The notes beneath the pieces are model-generated. The model made no database searches and was not told the origin of the DNA. It worked only from the letters and a program-made list of their open reading frames with translations. A DNA stretch of 64,000 nt from JBFWRK01 sp050248955. GTDB lineage: Bacteria; Actinomycetota; Acidimicrobiia; Acidimicrobiales; Ilumatobacteraceae. A program made the translations under genes and the position numbers. Shown one piece after another: positions 26,460-35,506 of this stretch; position 1 is the first letter of the stretch; every line of letters begins with the position of its first letter. The DNA lies in the NCBI GenBank assembly GCA_050248955.1, contig JBFWRK010000005.1, positions 186,001-250,000 of the forward strand. The letters run 5' to 3'.

Positions 26460-27836
26460 GTGCCGAACATCTCGAGTCTCTACTCCGCGCTTTCTGGCAT
26501 GAACGCGCAGCGGCGCGTCATGGACGTGACGGGACACAACGTCGCCAATGAGTCCACCCCCGGCTACCACCGCCAGACCGTCCAGTTGCGGGCGGTCGGC
26601 GGCGCACCGGCGGCCGCTGTGTTCGCCGGCCAGGCCGCCCGACCGAGTGGTGTCGAGGTCCTCGGCGTCGCCCGTTCACAAGATCAGCTGCTCGAGGCGC
26701 GAGCGGTCCGCGAGGAGGCGTTCCGCGCGTCGACGCAGCTCACCTCGACCACGCTGCAGCGGATCGAGAGCGTCTTCGGGGAACCGAGCGACGTCGGCCT
26801 CGCTGCCCAGCTCTCCGAGTTCTGGGGAGGGTGGAGCGACATCGTCGACCAGCCGGGCGGACTCACGACGCGCACCCAGCTCCTCGAGCGCGCAGCCTCG
26901 CTGGTCGGCTCGCTGCACGAGACCGCGGCGTCGTTGCAGGCGTCGAGGGACTCCGCCGTCGACCGGGTCGTCTCGCTCGCCATCGAGGTGAACGACACGG
27001 CCGCCGAGGTTGCCGCGTTGAACCGCACGATCGTCGGCAACCCCTCGGCATCGAACGATCTCATCGATCGACGCGACGTCCTCGTCGCCTCCCTCGCGAA
27101 GCTCACCGGTGCGATCGCCCGGCCGAGCGGGAACGGTCAGGTCGACGTCTACATCGGCGGACGCACCGTCGTCGCCGGGTCGATCACCCAGCCCCTCGAC
27201 GGTGCCGGCGGCGCGCTGCGCTGGGCGCTCGACTCCCAGCCGGTCAACGCCCCCGCCGGAGAGGCCGCAGCGCTGACGGCGACGATCACCGACATCGTGC
27301 CGCGGTACATGACGGCGCTCGACGATGTCGCCGCGACGTTGGTCGCCCAGGTGAACGCGCTGCACAGCCTCGGCTACGACCAGACCGGCAACACCGGCCG
27401 GAACTTCTTCGATCCCGCCGGCGTGACCGCGGCGAGCATCGAGCTGTCCGTGGACGTCGCCGGTTTGCCGCAGAACATCGCAGCCGGTGCACCGGTGCTG
27501 CCGGGGCCGACCGCGCCCGGCCCGTTGGATGCCGAGCAGGCGCGTCAGCTCGCGGCGCTCGCCGACGGTGCCGCCGGCCCGGACGCGAAGTACCGGTCGA
27601 TGATCGGCGGCCTCGCCGTCGAGACTCGCGGGGCCATCCGCCGGGCATCGGTTCAGGAGCAGGTCGCTGATGCCGCGGTGAGCGACGCCGACCAGGTCGG
27701 TGCGGTGAGCACCGACGAGGAGATGGCGAACCTGATCGCCGCCCAGCGTGCCTTCGAGGCGTCGGCACGAGTGCTGACCGCGATCGATGAGCTGCTCGGG
27801 ATCTTGATCGAGCGCACCGGCGTGGTCGGACGATGA
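26460..27836 (+). CDS. flgK: Flagellar hook-associated protein FlgK (HAP1)
   Basis: A 458-residue FlgK, the first hook-filament junction protein. The N-terminus SSLYSALSGMNAQRRVMDVTGHNVANESTPGYHR is the rod/hook/FlgK signature. The C-terminus has DEEMANLIAAQRAFEASARVLTAIDELLGILIERTGVVG, also typical. The middle is shorter than in enteric FlgK. It starts at GTG 26460 and follows the flgN stop at once; flgL follows. Confidence 0.92.
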   Translation: MPNISSLYSALSGMNAQRRVMDVTGHNVANESTPGYHRQTVQLRAVGGAPAAAVFAGQAARPSGVEVLGVARSQDQLLEARAVREEAFRASTQLTSTTLQRIESVFGEPSDVGLAAQLSEFWGGWSDIVDQPGGLTTRTQLLERAASLVGSLHETAASLQASRDSAVDRVVSLAIEVNDTAAEVAALNRTIVGNPSASNDLIDRRDVLVASLAKLTGAIARPSGNGQVDVYIGGRTVVAGSITQPLDGAGGALRWALDSQPVNAPAGEAAALTATITDIVPRYMTALDDVAATLVAQVNALHSLGYDQTGNTGRNFFDPAGVTAASIELSVDVAGLPQNIAAGAPVLPGPTAPGPLDAEQARQLAALADGAAGPDAKYRSMIGGLAVETRGAIRRASVQEQVADAAVSDADQVGAVSTDEEMANLIAAQRAFEASARVLTAIDELLGILIERTGVVGR

Positions 27837-27891
27837 CCCGTGCTCGCCGACTCATCTGTGACAACACGACGATCCGAGGAGCGGTGAACCC

Positions 27892-28782
27892 ATGCGCGTG
27901 ACGAACTCGATGGTGGTGCGCTCGACCCTGCGCGACCTCAACCAGTCGCTGTCGCGGCTGCAGGCGACGCAGAGCCGGATCTCGAGCGGCAAAGAGCTGA
28001 CCAAGGCATCGGACGACCCCGCACGGGCGGCCGATGCGATGGGGCTTCGCAACGACATGCGACGCATGGACCAGCGCCTCCGGACGATGGAGGACTCGCT
28101 GGGCTTCCTGCGGACGTCCGACGCTGCGCTGACCTCGTCGCTGGACGTGCTCGACCGGGCCAAGGAGATCGCGGTGCGGGCCGGCAACACCGGAGCGCTC
28201 GCCGACGGCAACGCCCGGCAGGCTATGGCCACCGAGCTCCGGAGCATCCGTGACGACCTGATCGCCATCGGCAACTCGAAGCACGGCGACCGGTTCGTGT
28301 TCAACGGCACCGCTGGAACCGCTGCGTACGCTTCGAACGGCGTCTACACCGGCAACACCGGCTCGGTGAACCGCCAGGTCGGGCCGACGACGACCGTCAC
28401 CGTGAACGTCGTCGGCACCGACATCTTCGGCGCCCAGGGCGGCGCGGTCGGCGATCTGTTCGAGGTGCTCGACCGCATGGCCACGGCGGTGCTGGCGGGT
28501 GACGGTCCAGCGATGGCCACCGAGCACGCGAACCTCGATGCGGCGGCGAAGCGCGTCGGCGCCGCTGCGGTCGAGATCGGTTCCCGGGCCGCCCGGCTCG
28601 AGACGTTGCAGGGCCGTGCGCTCGACGACCAGATGCGCCTGCGCTCGTCGCTCTCGCAGGCCGAGGACGTCGATCTGGTCGAGGCGCTCGTCAACGTCAA
28701 AGCCCAGGAGACCTCGTACCAGGCTGCCCTGCAGATCGCTGGTCGGATCCTCCCGCCGACGCTGCTCGACTTCCTCCGCTGA
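27892..28782 (+). CDS. flgL: Flagellar hook-filament junction protein FlgL (HAP3)
   Basis: A 296-residue flagellin-like protein. The N-terminal D0/D1 part reads MRVTNSMVVRSTLRDLNQSL then LQATQSRISSGKELTKASDDP. The C-terminal part ends ETSYQAALQIAGRILPPTLLDFL. It links FlgK to the filament. ATG 27892 is preceded by GAGGAGCGG. It is the last gene of the flgN-flgK-flgL run, and a duplicated non-coding segment follows. Confidence 0.92.
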   Translation: MRVTNSMVVRSTLRDLNQSLSRLQATQSRISSGKELTKASDDPARAADAMGLRNDMRRMDQRLRTMEDSLGFLRTSDAALTSSLDVLDRAKEIAVRAGNTGALADGNARQAMATELRSIRDDLIAIGNSKHGDRFVFNGTAGTAAYASNGVYTGNTGSVNRQVGPTTTVTVNVVGTDIFGAQGGAVGDLFEVLDRMATAVLAGDGPAMATEHANLDAAAKRVGAAAVEIGSRAARLETLQGRALDDQMRLRSSLSQAEDVDLVEALVNVKAQETSYQAALQIAGRILPPTLLDFLR

Positions 28783-28814
28783 CTGTCCCTGCCCGACTTC
28801 CGCCGACCCCGGGC

Positions 28815-29220
28815 GCACCCCCGGATCTCTGTTCGCCCCCGTCACCCCAACCGTTCTCTGATCGCCGGCGGACAAATCCGGGTCACGTGAGAACAGAGAC
28901 GCGGTCGGAGGACGTGGGCGAGCAGAGAACGTCGGGGAGTGCCGCCCCTGATCAGGACGGCGGGGAGTGGGCGGACTCGGAGCCGGCGGGGGCGCGCACC
29001 CCCCGGATCTCTGTTCGCCCCCGTCACCCCAACCGTTCTCTGATCGCCGTCGGACGTATCCGGGTCACGTGAGCACAGAGACGCGGTCGGAGGGCGGCGG
29101 CGAGCAGAGAACGGCGCGGCGAGACGAGAACGGCGTGGCGTTCGCCCCCGATCGAGGTGGCGTCGCGCTCGCCCCTGATCAGGACGGCGGGGAGTGGGCG
29201 GACTCGGAGCCGGCGGGGGC
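28815..29220. repeat. Tandem duplication of an A-B segment downstream of flgL
   Basis: This otherwise gene-free stretch is a duplication. Element A occurs at 28815-28930 and 28996-29112 with about 8 differences plus one base of length. Element B (50 bp) occurs identically at 28944-28993 and 29171-29220. B copy 2 contains the last codons of the minus-strand membrane protein at 29179, so copy 1 is a displaced copy of that gene's tail plus its downstream DNA. In copy 1 of A, tctctgttc (28826) pairs with gaacagaga (28891), and cgttctctg (28852) with cagagaacg (28923). Confidence 0.8.
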
Positions 29221-29574
29221 CGACGAGGCGGCGTCGTCGGTGAGCGACTCGGCCGACGACTGGGCGGCGCTGGCGGCGAGGATCGCCCGGACCTGGGCGT
29301 CGAGCCGTGCCGCTGCCATCCGGTCGGCTTCTGCCGACGCGAGGATGCGGTTGATCCCGCCGAGCACGACCCACACGAGCGCCGCTGCGGCCAGGGACCG
29401 CATGAGGGCGAGGTCGAGCTGGTCGCGGGACGCGGTGGCCCGCAGGAGCGGCATGCCGGTGATGATGAACGATGCCCCGATGGCGAGCGAGAAGCGCCAG
29501 GCGGCGAGCGGTCCGGGTGGCATCAGCACACCGTTGACCTCGCCGTGGTGGTCGGACGACGTGCGGCGCATCAC
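29179..29574 (-). CDS. Small membrane protein in the flhA transcript
   Basis: A 131-residue protein, not recognised. Two membrane helices are visible (about 29-48, FSLAIGASFIITGMPLLRAT, and about 59-78, RSLAAAALVWVVLGGINRIL), followed by a charged helix and an Ala/Ser-rich tail. The ATG overlaps the stop of the FlhF-like gene as ATGA, so it is co-translated with flhA and that gene. A role in export or placement of the flagellum is suggested only by position. Its 3' end lies in the duplicated element B. Confidence 0.65.
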   Translation of the reverse strand: MMRRTSSDHHGEVNGVLMPPGPLAAWRFSLAIGASFIITGMPLLRATASRDQLDLALMRSLAAAALVWVVLGGINRILASAEADRMAAARLDAQVRAILAASAAQSSAESLTDDAASSAPAGSESAHSPPS

Positions 29575-30722
29575 TGGCCTCCGAGCTGGGCTTCTGCTTC
29601 CACGTGGTTGCCGTCGGACGTCGACACGACGATCTTCACCGTGATCTGTGGCGCACCGTCCACGCTGTCCGACACCCGCTGGACCAGGTTGTTCGCGGCC
29701 TCGATGGCGAGCTCCACCTGCTTGCGAACCGATGCCCGCCGGCGGGCACGAGGGGCAACGGGCTTCGTCGCCGGCAGCTCGACAGCGTCAGCCCCGGCAG
29801 CGGCGAGGAGCGTGGTTTCGTCGACCGGTGTGATCGCCTCGGCCTCCGTGGCGACGTCAGCCACTGGCTCGAACGGATCGAACTCGTCCACCTCGGACCC
29901 GGGGGCCTCCAGCGACTCGAGCAGCTCGGCCAGGACCTCTGGCGCGGGGGCAGTGGCTCGACGGCGGGTCGAGGAGTGCCTGCGGATGCGGCTCGCCGAG
30001 CGGGGGCGCGCTTGCGGCGCCGGCTCGGTCGTCTCGATCAAGAGTGCCTCGGCCGCGAGCATCTCGAGCTCGGCGAGGATGTCCTCTGCCGTGATCAGGA
30101 TGCCGTCGTCGACCGGTGCCGGTTCGATGGTCCGCCGAGGCGACCGGGTGCGTGATCTGTGCGCAGCCTTCTCGGCCGCGGCGGCCCGCGCCTCCGCGTC
30201 AAGCTCCACGCTCGGCGTGCTGAGCACGCGGATCGGCTGCACGTCGTACGACGCCGCCGGTGACATGAGCTCCGGCTCCGGCTCCGGCACGAGCTCCGGC
30301 TGAGCGGGCGCTGGATGCGGAACGGCTGTCCTCGATGCGGTCTCGGCCGGGGCCATCTCGGCGAACATCTCGCGGGCGAGGACGCCTGCGAACGCGGCCT
30401 GCGGCGCGTCGTCGTTCGGCATCGCCGGGACGACGGTCCCGCGGCCAGCAGCCGGCTCGAGGCCGTCGGCGGCCGATGACTGGGCGACGAGCCGCTCGAG
30501 CGCGGCGTCCATCGACTCGTCCTCGAGCAGCACCGCGACCTCGACACCGAGATCCGTGGCGAAGAAGCCACCGATCCCGCCGCGACGGATGCGGTTCGCT
30601 TCGACCACCCGAGCACGCGGCCCGAGTGCTGCCCGAGCCGTCGCGACGGCCTCTTCGAGCGTTGCGCCCTGGAACCGGACCGGGTCCTCGCGCTGAGGAT
30701 CAACGGTTGACGACGAACGCAT
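29571..30722 (-). CDS. FlhF-like protein lacking the GTPase domain
   Basis: A 383-residue protein directly downstream of flhA. Residues about 14-70 (RFQGATLEEAVATARAALGP then RVVEANRIRRGGIGGFFAT) resemble the basic N-terminal region of FlhF. No P-loop or other SRP-type GTPase motif follows. The rest is a Pro/Ala/Glu-rich linker, a short basic stretch (TRRRATAPA) and a C-terminal domain ending ITVKIVVSTSDGNHVEAEAQLGG. FlhF sets flagellar number and position using its GTPase, so this protein cannot work in the same way. It overlaps flhA by 23 bases at its start. Confidence 0.6.
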   Translation of the reverse strand: MRSSSTVDPQREDPVRFQGATLEEAVATARAALGPRARVVEANRIRRGGIGGFFATDLGVEVAVLLEDESMDAALERLVAQSSAADGLEPAAGRGTVVPAMPNDDAPQAAFAGVLAREMFAEMAPAETASRTAVPHPAPAQPELVPEPEPELMSPAASYDVQPIRVLSTPSVELDAEARAAAAEKAAHRSRTRSPRRTIEPAPVDDGILITAEDILAELEMLAAEALLIETTEPAPQARPRSASRIRRHSSTRRRATAPAPEVLAELLESLEAPGSEVDEFDPFEPVADVATEAEAITPVDETTLLAAAGADAVELPATKPVAPRARRRASVRKQVELAIEAANNLVQRVSDSVDGAPQITVKIVVSTSDGNHVEAEAQLGGQ

Positions 30723-32781
30723 CGTTGCCTGCCTCTCTGTCGTTGCTCCCTGCGGAGCCGAATGAAATGGAAGCGATCACCTCGATCGTGAGGTGGTCAC
30801 CGATCTCCTGGTACGAGACGACCGGTACCGCCGGCACGGCCGGCTTGAGCAGCCGGCGAAGGGCGGGCCGCAAGTGGCCGGAGCACACGAGCGCGCCGGT
30901 GGCGCCACGTTGCGCAGCGACTTCCGATGCCGCGACGACCTGCGCCACGAGTCGGTCGTGGTCGTCGGGGAAGAGCTCGAGGTGGCTGCCGGACTCGGTG
31001 ACCCGCAGCCCCTCGGCGAGCCGCATCTCCGTGAGTGCGTCGATCGTGAACGCGAGCAGCGTGCCGTCGGTCGCGAGGGCGCCCGTGATCGCCGGACCGA
31101 GCTCCGAGCGCACCGCTTCGACGAGCACCTCGGGCGTGCGCACCGTGCGCGCCCGCTCGCCGAGGGCCTCGAGGATGCGGACGAGGTCTCGGATCGGCAC
31201 GCCGTCGTCGAGCAGGGATGCGAGCACCCGCTGCACCTCGGCCGTGGTCACGCCCATTGCGGTGAGCTCGTCGACGATCGTCGGGTCGGTGGTGCGCACG
31301 CCGTCGAGGAGCGCCTTGACGTCCGTCCGCCCCAGCAAGCGGCCGGCCCGACGGCGCACGATCTCGGCGAGATGCGTGACGACGAGCGTCGATCGGTCGA
31401 CCACGGTGTGGCCGGAGAGCTCGGCCTGGACGCGGAACTCGGCCGGCACCCAGCGAGCGGGGAGGCCGAAGACGGGTTCGCGGACGTCCTCGCCGGGCAG
31501 CATCGACAAGTCGTCACCGAGGACGAGCACGCGGCCGGGCAGTGCGATCCCGCGTCCGACCTCGACGCCGTGGACCTTGATGACGTACGTGTTCGCCGGC
31601 AGCTGCGGAGCGTCGCGGGTGCGCACCGAGGGCATCACGAAGCCGAGCTCCATGGCGAGCTTCCGTCGCAACGCGGCAACACGGTCGAGCAGATCGCCGC
31701 CGCCGGCGCCGTCGACGAGCTCGATGAGGTCGTACGCGATGTCGAGCTCGAGTGGCTCGACCCGGGCGTCGATGGCGAGCTGCTGCGGCGAGGTCGGCTC
31801 CTCGTGCACCAGCTCGGGACCGGTCGGTGCCGCTGGTTCGAGGCCCTTCGCCACGAGCCGCCGCCCGAGCACGATCAGCAACGTGCCGATGACGAAGAAG
31901 GGGATCTTGGGCAGCCCGGGGATCAAGCCCATGAAGAGGATCACGATGCCGCCAGCGCGCACCGAGGCGCCCTGGCGACCGAACTGGTCGAAGACGTCGG
32001 AGCCGAGGTCGGAGTTGCCGGCCGAGCGGGTGACGATGAGGCCGGCCGAGATCGAGACGAGCAGCGCAGGGATCTGCGCGACGAGCCCGTCGCCGACGGT
32101 GAGCAGCGAGTACGTCGTGACGGCCTCGCCGATCGGCATGCCCTTCTGCACGACGCCGATCAGGAAGCCGCCGACCAGGTTGACCATCGTGATCACGAGG
32201 CCGGCGATCGCGTCGCCCTTCACGAACTTCGATGCGCCGTCCATCGCGCCGTAGAAGTCGGCCTCCTCGGAGACCTCGCGGCGGCGGCGGCGGGCTTCGT
32301 CCTCGCCGATCGCGCCGGCACTCACGTCGGCGTCGATCGCCATCTGCTTGCCGGGCATCGCGTCGAGGGTGAAGCGGGCGGTCACCTCGGCGACGCGCCC
32401 GGAACCGTTCGAGATGACCACGAACTGGACGAGGGTGAGGATGAGGAAGATGACGAGGCCGACGACCAGGCTCCCGCCGACGACGACCGAGCCGAACGTG
32501 GCGATGACGTCGCCGGCGTGGCCGTTCGAGAGGACGGCTCGGGACGTGGAGACGTTGAGCCCGAGGCGGAAGAGCGTGACGACGAGGAGCAGCGACGGGA
32601 ACGAGCTGAAGTCCAGCGCCCGCCGGGCGTTCATCGACACCAGCAGGATCAGGATCGAGATCGAGATGTTCGCCACGATCAGCAGGTCCAGCAGCGATGA
32701 CGGCATGGGGATGACCATCACGCCGACCACGAGGACGACAGCGGCCGGCAGCGTCACCTGACCAAGTCGACTGCGTTCCAT
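30700..32781 (-). CDS. flhA: Flagellar export gate protein FlhA
   Basis: A 693-residue FlhA, standard length. The N-terminal half holds about eight membrane helices (from VVLVVGVMVIPMPSSLLDLL on). The FHIPEP-type cytoplasmic loop includes FTLDAMPGKQMAIDADVSAG and FYGAMDGASKFVKGDA, conserved throughout the family. The C-terminal cytoplasmic ring-forming domain begins near residue 330. ATG 32781 follows GGAGG by four bases; the upstream frame to 32853 is not used. Divergent from fliW. Confidence 0.95.
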   Translation of the reverse strand: MERSRLGQVTLPAAVVLVVGVMVIPMPSSLLDLLIVANISISILILLVSMNARRALDFSSFPSLLLVVTLFRLGLNVSTSRAVLSNGHAGDVIATFGSVVVGGSLVVGLVIFLILTLVQFVVISNGSGRVAEVTARFTLDAMPGKQMAIDADVSAGAIGEDEARRRRREVSEEADFYGAMDGASKFVKGDAIAGLVITMVNLVGGFLIGVVQKGMPIGEAVTTYSLLTVGDGLVAQIPALLVSISAGLIVTRSAGNSDLGSDVFDQFGRQGASVRAGGIVILFMGLIPGLPKIPFFVIGTLLIVLGRRLVAKGLEPAAPTGPELVHEEPTSPQQLAIDARVEPLELDIAYDLIELVDGAGGGDLLDRVAALRRKLAMELGFVMPSVRTRDAPQLPANTYVIKVHGVEVGRGIALPGRVLVLGDDLSMLPGEDVREPVFGLPARWVPAEFRVQAELSGHTVVDRSTLVVTHLAEIVRRRAGRLLGRTDVKALLDGVRTTDPTIVDELTAMGVTTAEVQRVLASLLDDGVPIRDLVRILEALGERARTVRTPEVLVEAVRSELGPAITGALATDGTLLAFTIDALTEMRLAEGLRVTESGSHLELFPDDHDRLVAQVVAASEVAAQRGATGALVCSGHLRPALRRLLKPAVPAVPVVSYQEIGDHLTIEVIASISFGSAGSNDREAGNDAFVVNR

Positions 32782-32946
32782 CCGCCCTCCGAGGTGCTTC
32801 TCGTCGTGCCCGCAGAACCTGGGTGCGTCGTTCGCTCCCGTCCGGACGGTCATGACTGTTCGCAGGAAGCGGCTCCTGTCGTGAAGGTCGGATCACCGCA
32901 ACGGTGGGCGTCGACGGCAGGTAGCGCACGAGACAAGGAGGTCGAC

Positions 32947-33417
32947 GTGAAGGTCGAAACCACACGCTTCGGCGTGATCGAAGTCGGTGACGAGGCGATC
33001 TTCACGCTCGCCGACGGTCTGCCCGGGTTCGAAGGGCCGCGCCGCATGGCGCTGCTCGGCTCGGGCCAGGTGCCCGGCCACCCGGATGTCCACAGCGAAC
33101 AGCAGACGATGTACTGGCTGCAGGACGTCGACGACGGCGCGCTGGCGTTCCTCTGCATCGTCCCGTGGGTGGCGTTCCCCGAGTACGAGATCGATCTCGA
33201 CGTCGACGGGCTCGGCATCACCGACGAGCGCGATGTCTGTGTGCTCACGATCGTGACCGTCCGGCGCGACCAGTCGGGCGTGCAGCTGAGCGCGAACCTG
33301 CGGGCGCCGGTCGTGATCAACGCCGTCAACCGTCAGGCCCGCCAGGTGATCCTCACGTCCAGCCGCTGGCCGGTCGTCGCTGTGTTCGCCGGCTCTGGTG
33401 CGATGGAGGTGGTGTGA
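32947..33417 (+). CDS. fliW: Flagellar assembly factor FliW
   Basis: A 156-residue FliW: begins KVETTRFGVIEV, has GLPGFEGPRRMALL and ends LRAPVVINAVNRQARQVIL, all family hallmarks. FliW binds flagellin and, when flagellin is secreted, binds CsrA and lifts its block on flagellin translation. GTG 32947 has AAGGAGG six bases upstream. The stop overlaps csrA as TGATG, so the two regulators are coupled. Confidence 0.93.
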   Translation: MKVETTRFGVIEVGDEAIFTLADGLPGFEGPRRMALLGSGQVPGHPDVHSEQQTMYWLQDVDDGALAFLCIVPWVAFPEYEIDLDVDGLGITDERDVCVLTIVTVRRDQSGVQLSANLRAPVVINAVNRQARQVILTSSRWPVVAVFAGSGAMEVV

Positions 33418-33668
33418 TGCTCGTGCTCACCCGCCGCGTCGGCCAGAGCATCCTCGTCGGCGACGACATCGTCGTCACCGTGCTCGACAACGGCCGCGAC
33501 CAGGTGCGCATCGGCATCAGCGCACCGCACAACGTCTCCGTGCACCGCGAAGAGGTGTACGCCGAGATCCGACTCGAGAACCGCGCCGCCTCGGAGACGG
33601 CCGAGCGGGATCGCGAGCCCACCGTGGTGGCCCAGGTCATCGACCGGCTCCCCACCCGCTCGGGCTGA
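33417..33668 (+). CDS. csrA: Carbon storage regulator CsrA
   Basis: An 83-residue CsrA: MLVLTRRVGQSILVGDDIVV, then VRIGISAPHNVSVHREEVYAEI with the RNA-contacting Arg at the end of the first strand and in the VHREE region. A 25-residue C-terminal extension follows the core. CsrA dimers bind GGA motifs in mRNA leaders. The fliC leader at 55158-55199 carries two such motifs, one in a hairpin loop. Coupled to fliW. Confidence 0.93.
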   Translation: MLVLTRRVGQSILVGDDIVVTVLDNGRDQVRIGISAPHNVSVHREEVYAEIRLENRAASETAERDREPTVVAQVIDRLPTRSG

Positions 33669-33713
33669 CACCGTCGGGGCACGCCACGGTCCCGCCGATG
33701 GCAGGATCGTGGC

Positions 33714-34361
33714 GTGCCTCGCCGCAACCGCGTCGATCCGTGGGGTGATCTCCACGCCGTGAGCGGCCGGGGGCTGTTCACCGGCAACCGTGGCTGCCTC
33801 GTGGACGCTGCCGGCGACGTCGTGCGCCACCACCGCAGTTCGTTGTGGATCGTCTGCATGACGGAGTTCCGCGAGTGGCGGTTCCCGCTCGCCGATCCGA
33901 ACCGGTGGACGCCGATCTTCTTCCTCGACGACGCCGTCGCCCTTGCCGCCGGCCACCGACCCTGCGCGACCTGCCGGCGGGACGCGTACCGCTCCTATCG
34001 AGACGCCGTCACGCGAGCCGTCGGGAGCGGGATGTCGCTCCTCGCGACCGACCTCGACCGGCGTCTCGTCGCCGAACGGCTCGATCGGGGACGCGGGCTC
34101 GCACGCTCCCCTGACCGGCGCCTGTGGGAGACGGACATCGCGGAGCTGCCGGACGGCGCCGTGATCGTCGATGAGCAGGGCGCGGCACGGTTGGTCCTCG
34201 ATGACCGGCTCCTCGCGTTCGACTTCGACGGCTGGAGCTCACCGGTCGACCGTTCGCCCAACGGCCGGGTCACGGTGTTGACGCCGCCGACCTCGGTCGC
34301 GGCGCTCGCCCACGGCTACTCGCCCGTCTTGCACGGGAGCGCGGTGGGCTCGCCGCGCTAG
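33714..34361 (+). CDS. Unknown protein with Ada-like Cys motif
   Basis: A 215-residue protein starting at GTG 33714. The segment GHRPCATCRRDAYRSYRDAV resembles the zinc-binding GYRPCKRCRP stretch of the Ada methylphosphotriester domain, but only two of the four Ada cysteines are obvious. The C-terminal part is beta-rich and ends LAHGYSPVLHGSAVGSPR. It lies between csrA and flhB on the strand of csrA and has no clear link to motility. Confidence 0.6.
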   Translation: MPRRNRVDPWGDLHAVSGRGLFTGNRGCLVDAAGDVVRHHRSSLWIVCMTEFREWRFPLADPNRWTPIFFLDDAVALAAGHRPCATCRRDAYRSYRDAVTRAVGSGMSLLATDLDRRLVAERLDRGRGLARSPDRRLWETDIAELPDGAVIVDEQGAARLVLDDRLLAFDFDGWSSPVDRSPNGRVTVLTPPTSVAALAHGYSPVLHGSAVGSPR

Positions 34362-35503
34362 CCGAGTCGCCGCCGGCGTCGTCGCGCCGGGATCGCCTCG
34401 AGTGCCTGATGGTCGAGCACGTAGGCCGGCGGGAGCGAGAGCGAGCTCGAGGACGAGATCGAGCCCCGCAGCCGTCTGACGAAGGCGAGCACCTTCGCCA
34501 CCGCCTCGTAGAGCGCCGTCGGGATCTCGTCGCCGACATCGCAGGCGCGCCACAGGGCGCGGGCAAGCGGCTTCGCCTCGACCAGGGGCACACCGGCCGC
34601 GATCGCTCGAGCCCGGATCCGACCCGCCGTCTCGCCCACACCGACCGCGATCACCCGCGGCGCGCCACGAGTCGGGTCGTAGCGAAGGGCGACGGCGACG
34701 TGCGTCGGGTTGGTGATGACGACGTCCGCCAGCGGTACGTCGCCCATCATCCGCTGGCGGGCGAGTGCCAGTTGCAGCGAGCGGATCCGCCCCTTGACGT
34801 GCGGATCACCCTCCGACTGCCGCATCTCGTCGCGGATCTCCTGCTTCGTCATCCGCATGTCGCGCCGGTGCTGGAACCGCTGGTACCCGTAGTCGGCACC
34901 CGAGATCGCGAGCACCGCCCACGCCGTCGCCCGCACCATGCCGATGAGGGCCTGGCCGCTCATCGCCAGCCCGGCGAGCAGCGGGATCCGACCCCTCGAC
35001 GTGAGCTCCTCGGAGACCCGCTGCACGTACGGCCAGGCCACCCATCCGATCGCGGCGACCTTGGCGAGCTGCTTGAGCGTGTCGACGAACGAGCGCGGCG
35101 ACACGAGCTTCTTGATGCCCTGCATCGGATTGACCCGCTTGAAGTCGGGCTTGAGCAGCTTGGGCGAGACGAGGAAGCCGGTCTGCATGAGCTGCGCAGC
35201 GATGCCGACTCCGCCCATGATGAGCAGGAACGGGGCGATCGCGAGGAACCCCGACGTCAGCGTGCGCCCGAGTGCGGCGATCGCCACGTCGCCGTCCGGG
35301 GCCTGGGTGATGGCGGGAAGTGCCTGCAACGAGTCGCCTGCCGCGTCGAAGAGCCGGCCCACCGCTGAGGGCAGCAGGTAGCTGCCGACGAGCAGGCCGA
35401 GCCACGAGCCGAGATCGGCGGACTTCGCGACCTGGCCCTTGCGGCGCTGGTCGCGCTTGCGCTTCTGGGTCGGCGCCTCGGTGCGCCCTTCCTTCGACCC
35501 CAT
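34358..35503 (-). CDS. flhB: Flagellar export switch protein FlhB
   Basis: A 381-residue FlhB: N-terminal EAPTQKRKRDQRRKGQVAKS, four membrane helices, then the cytoplasmic domain with the self-cleavage motif NPTH (about 265, VVITNPTHVAVALRYD). Cleavage at NPTH switches export from hook to filament proteins, together with FliK. The C-terminal 30 residues, Ser- then Arg-rich, are an extension. It is the last gene of the large minus-strand run; fliR ends four bases before its start. Confidence 0.95.
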   Translation of the reverse strand: MGSKEGRTEAPTQKRKRDQRRKGQVAKSADLGSWLGLLVGSYLLPSAVGRLFDAAGDSLQALPAITQAPDGDVAIAALGRTLTSGFLAIAPFLLIMGGVGIAAQLMQTGFLVSPKLLKPDFKRVNPMQGIKKLVSPRSFVDTLKQLAKVAAIGWVAWPYVQRVSEELTSRGRIPLLAGLAMSGQALIGMVRATAWAVLAISGADYGYQRFQHRRDMRMTKQEIRDEMRQSEGDPHVKGRIRSLQLALARQRMMGDVPLADVVITNPTHVAVALRYDPTRGAPRVIAVGVGETAGRIRARAIAAGVPLVEAKPLARALWRACDVGDEIPTALYEAVAKVLAFVRRLRGSISSSSSLSLPPAYVLDHQALEAIPARRRRRRLG

Positions 35504-35506
35504 GGC

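Noticed and set aside
31514..32965. A long Arg/His-rich minus-strand frame overlapping flhA
   Set aside because: It is an alternative frame of flhA with shadow composition (Arg, Pro, His) and no motif.
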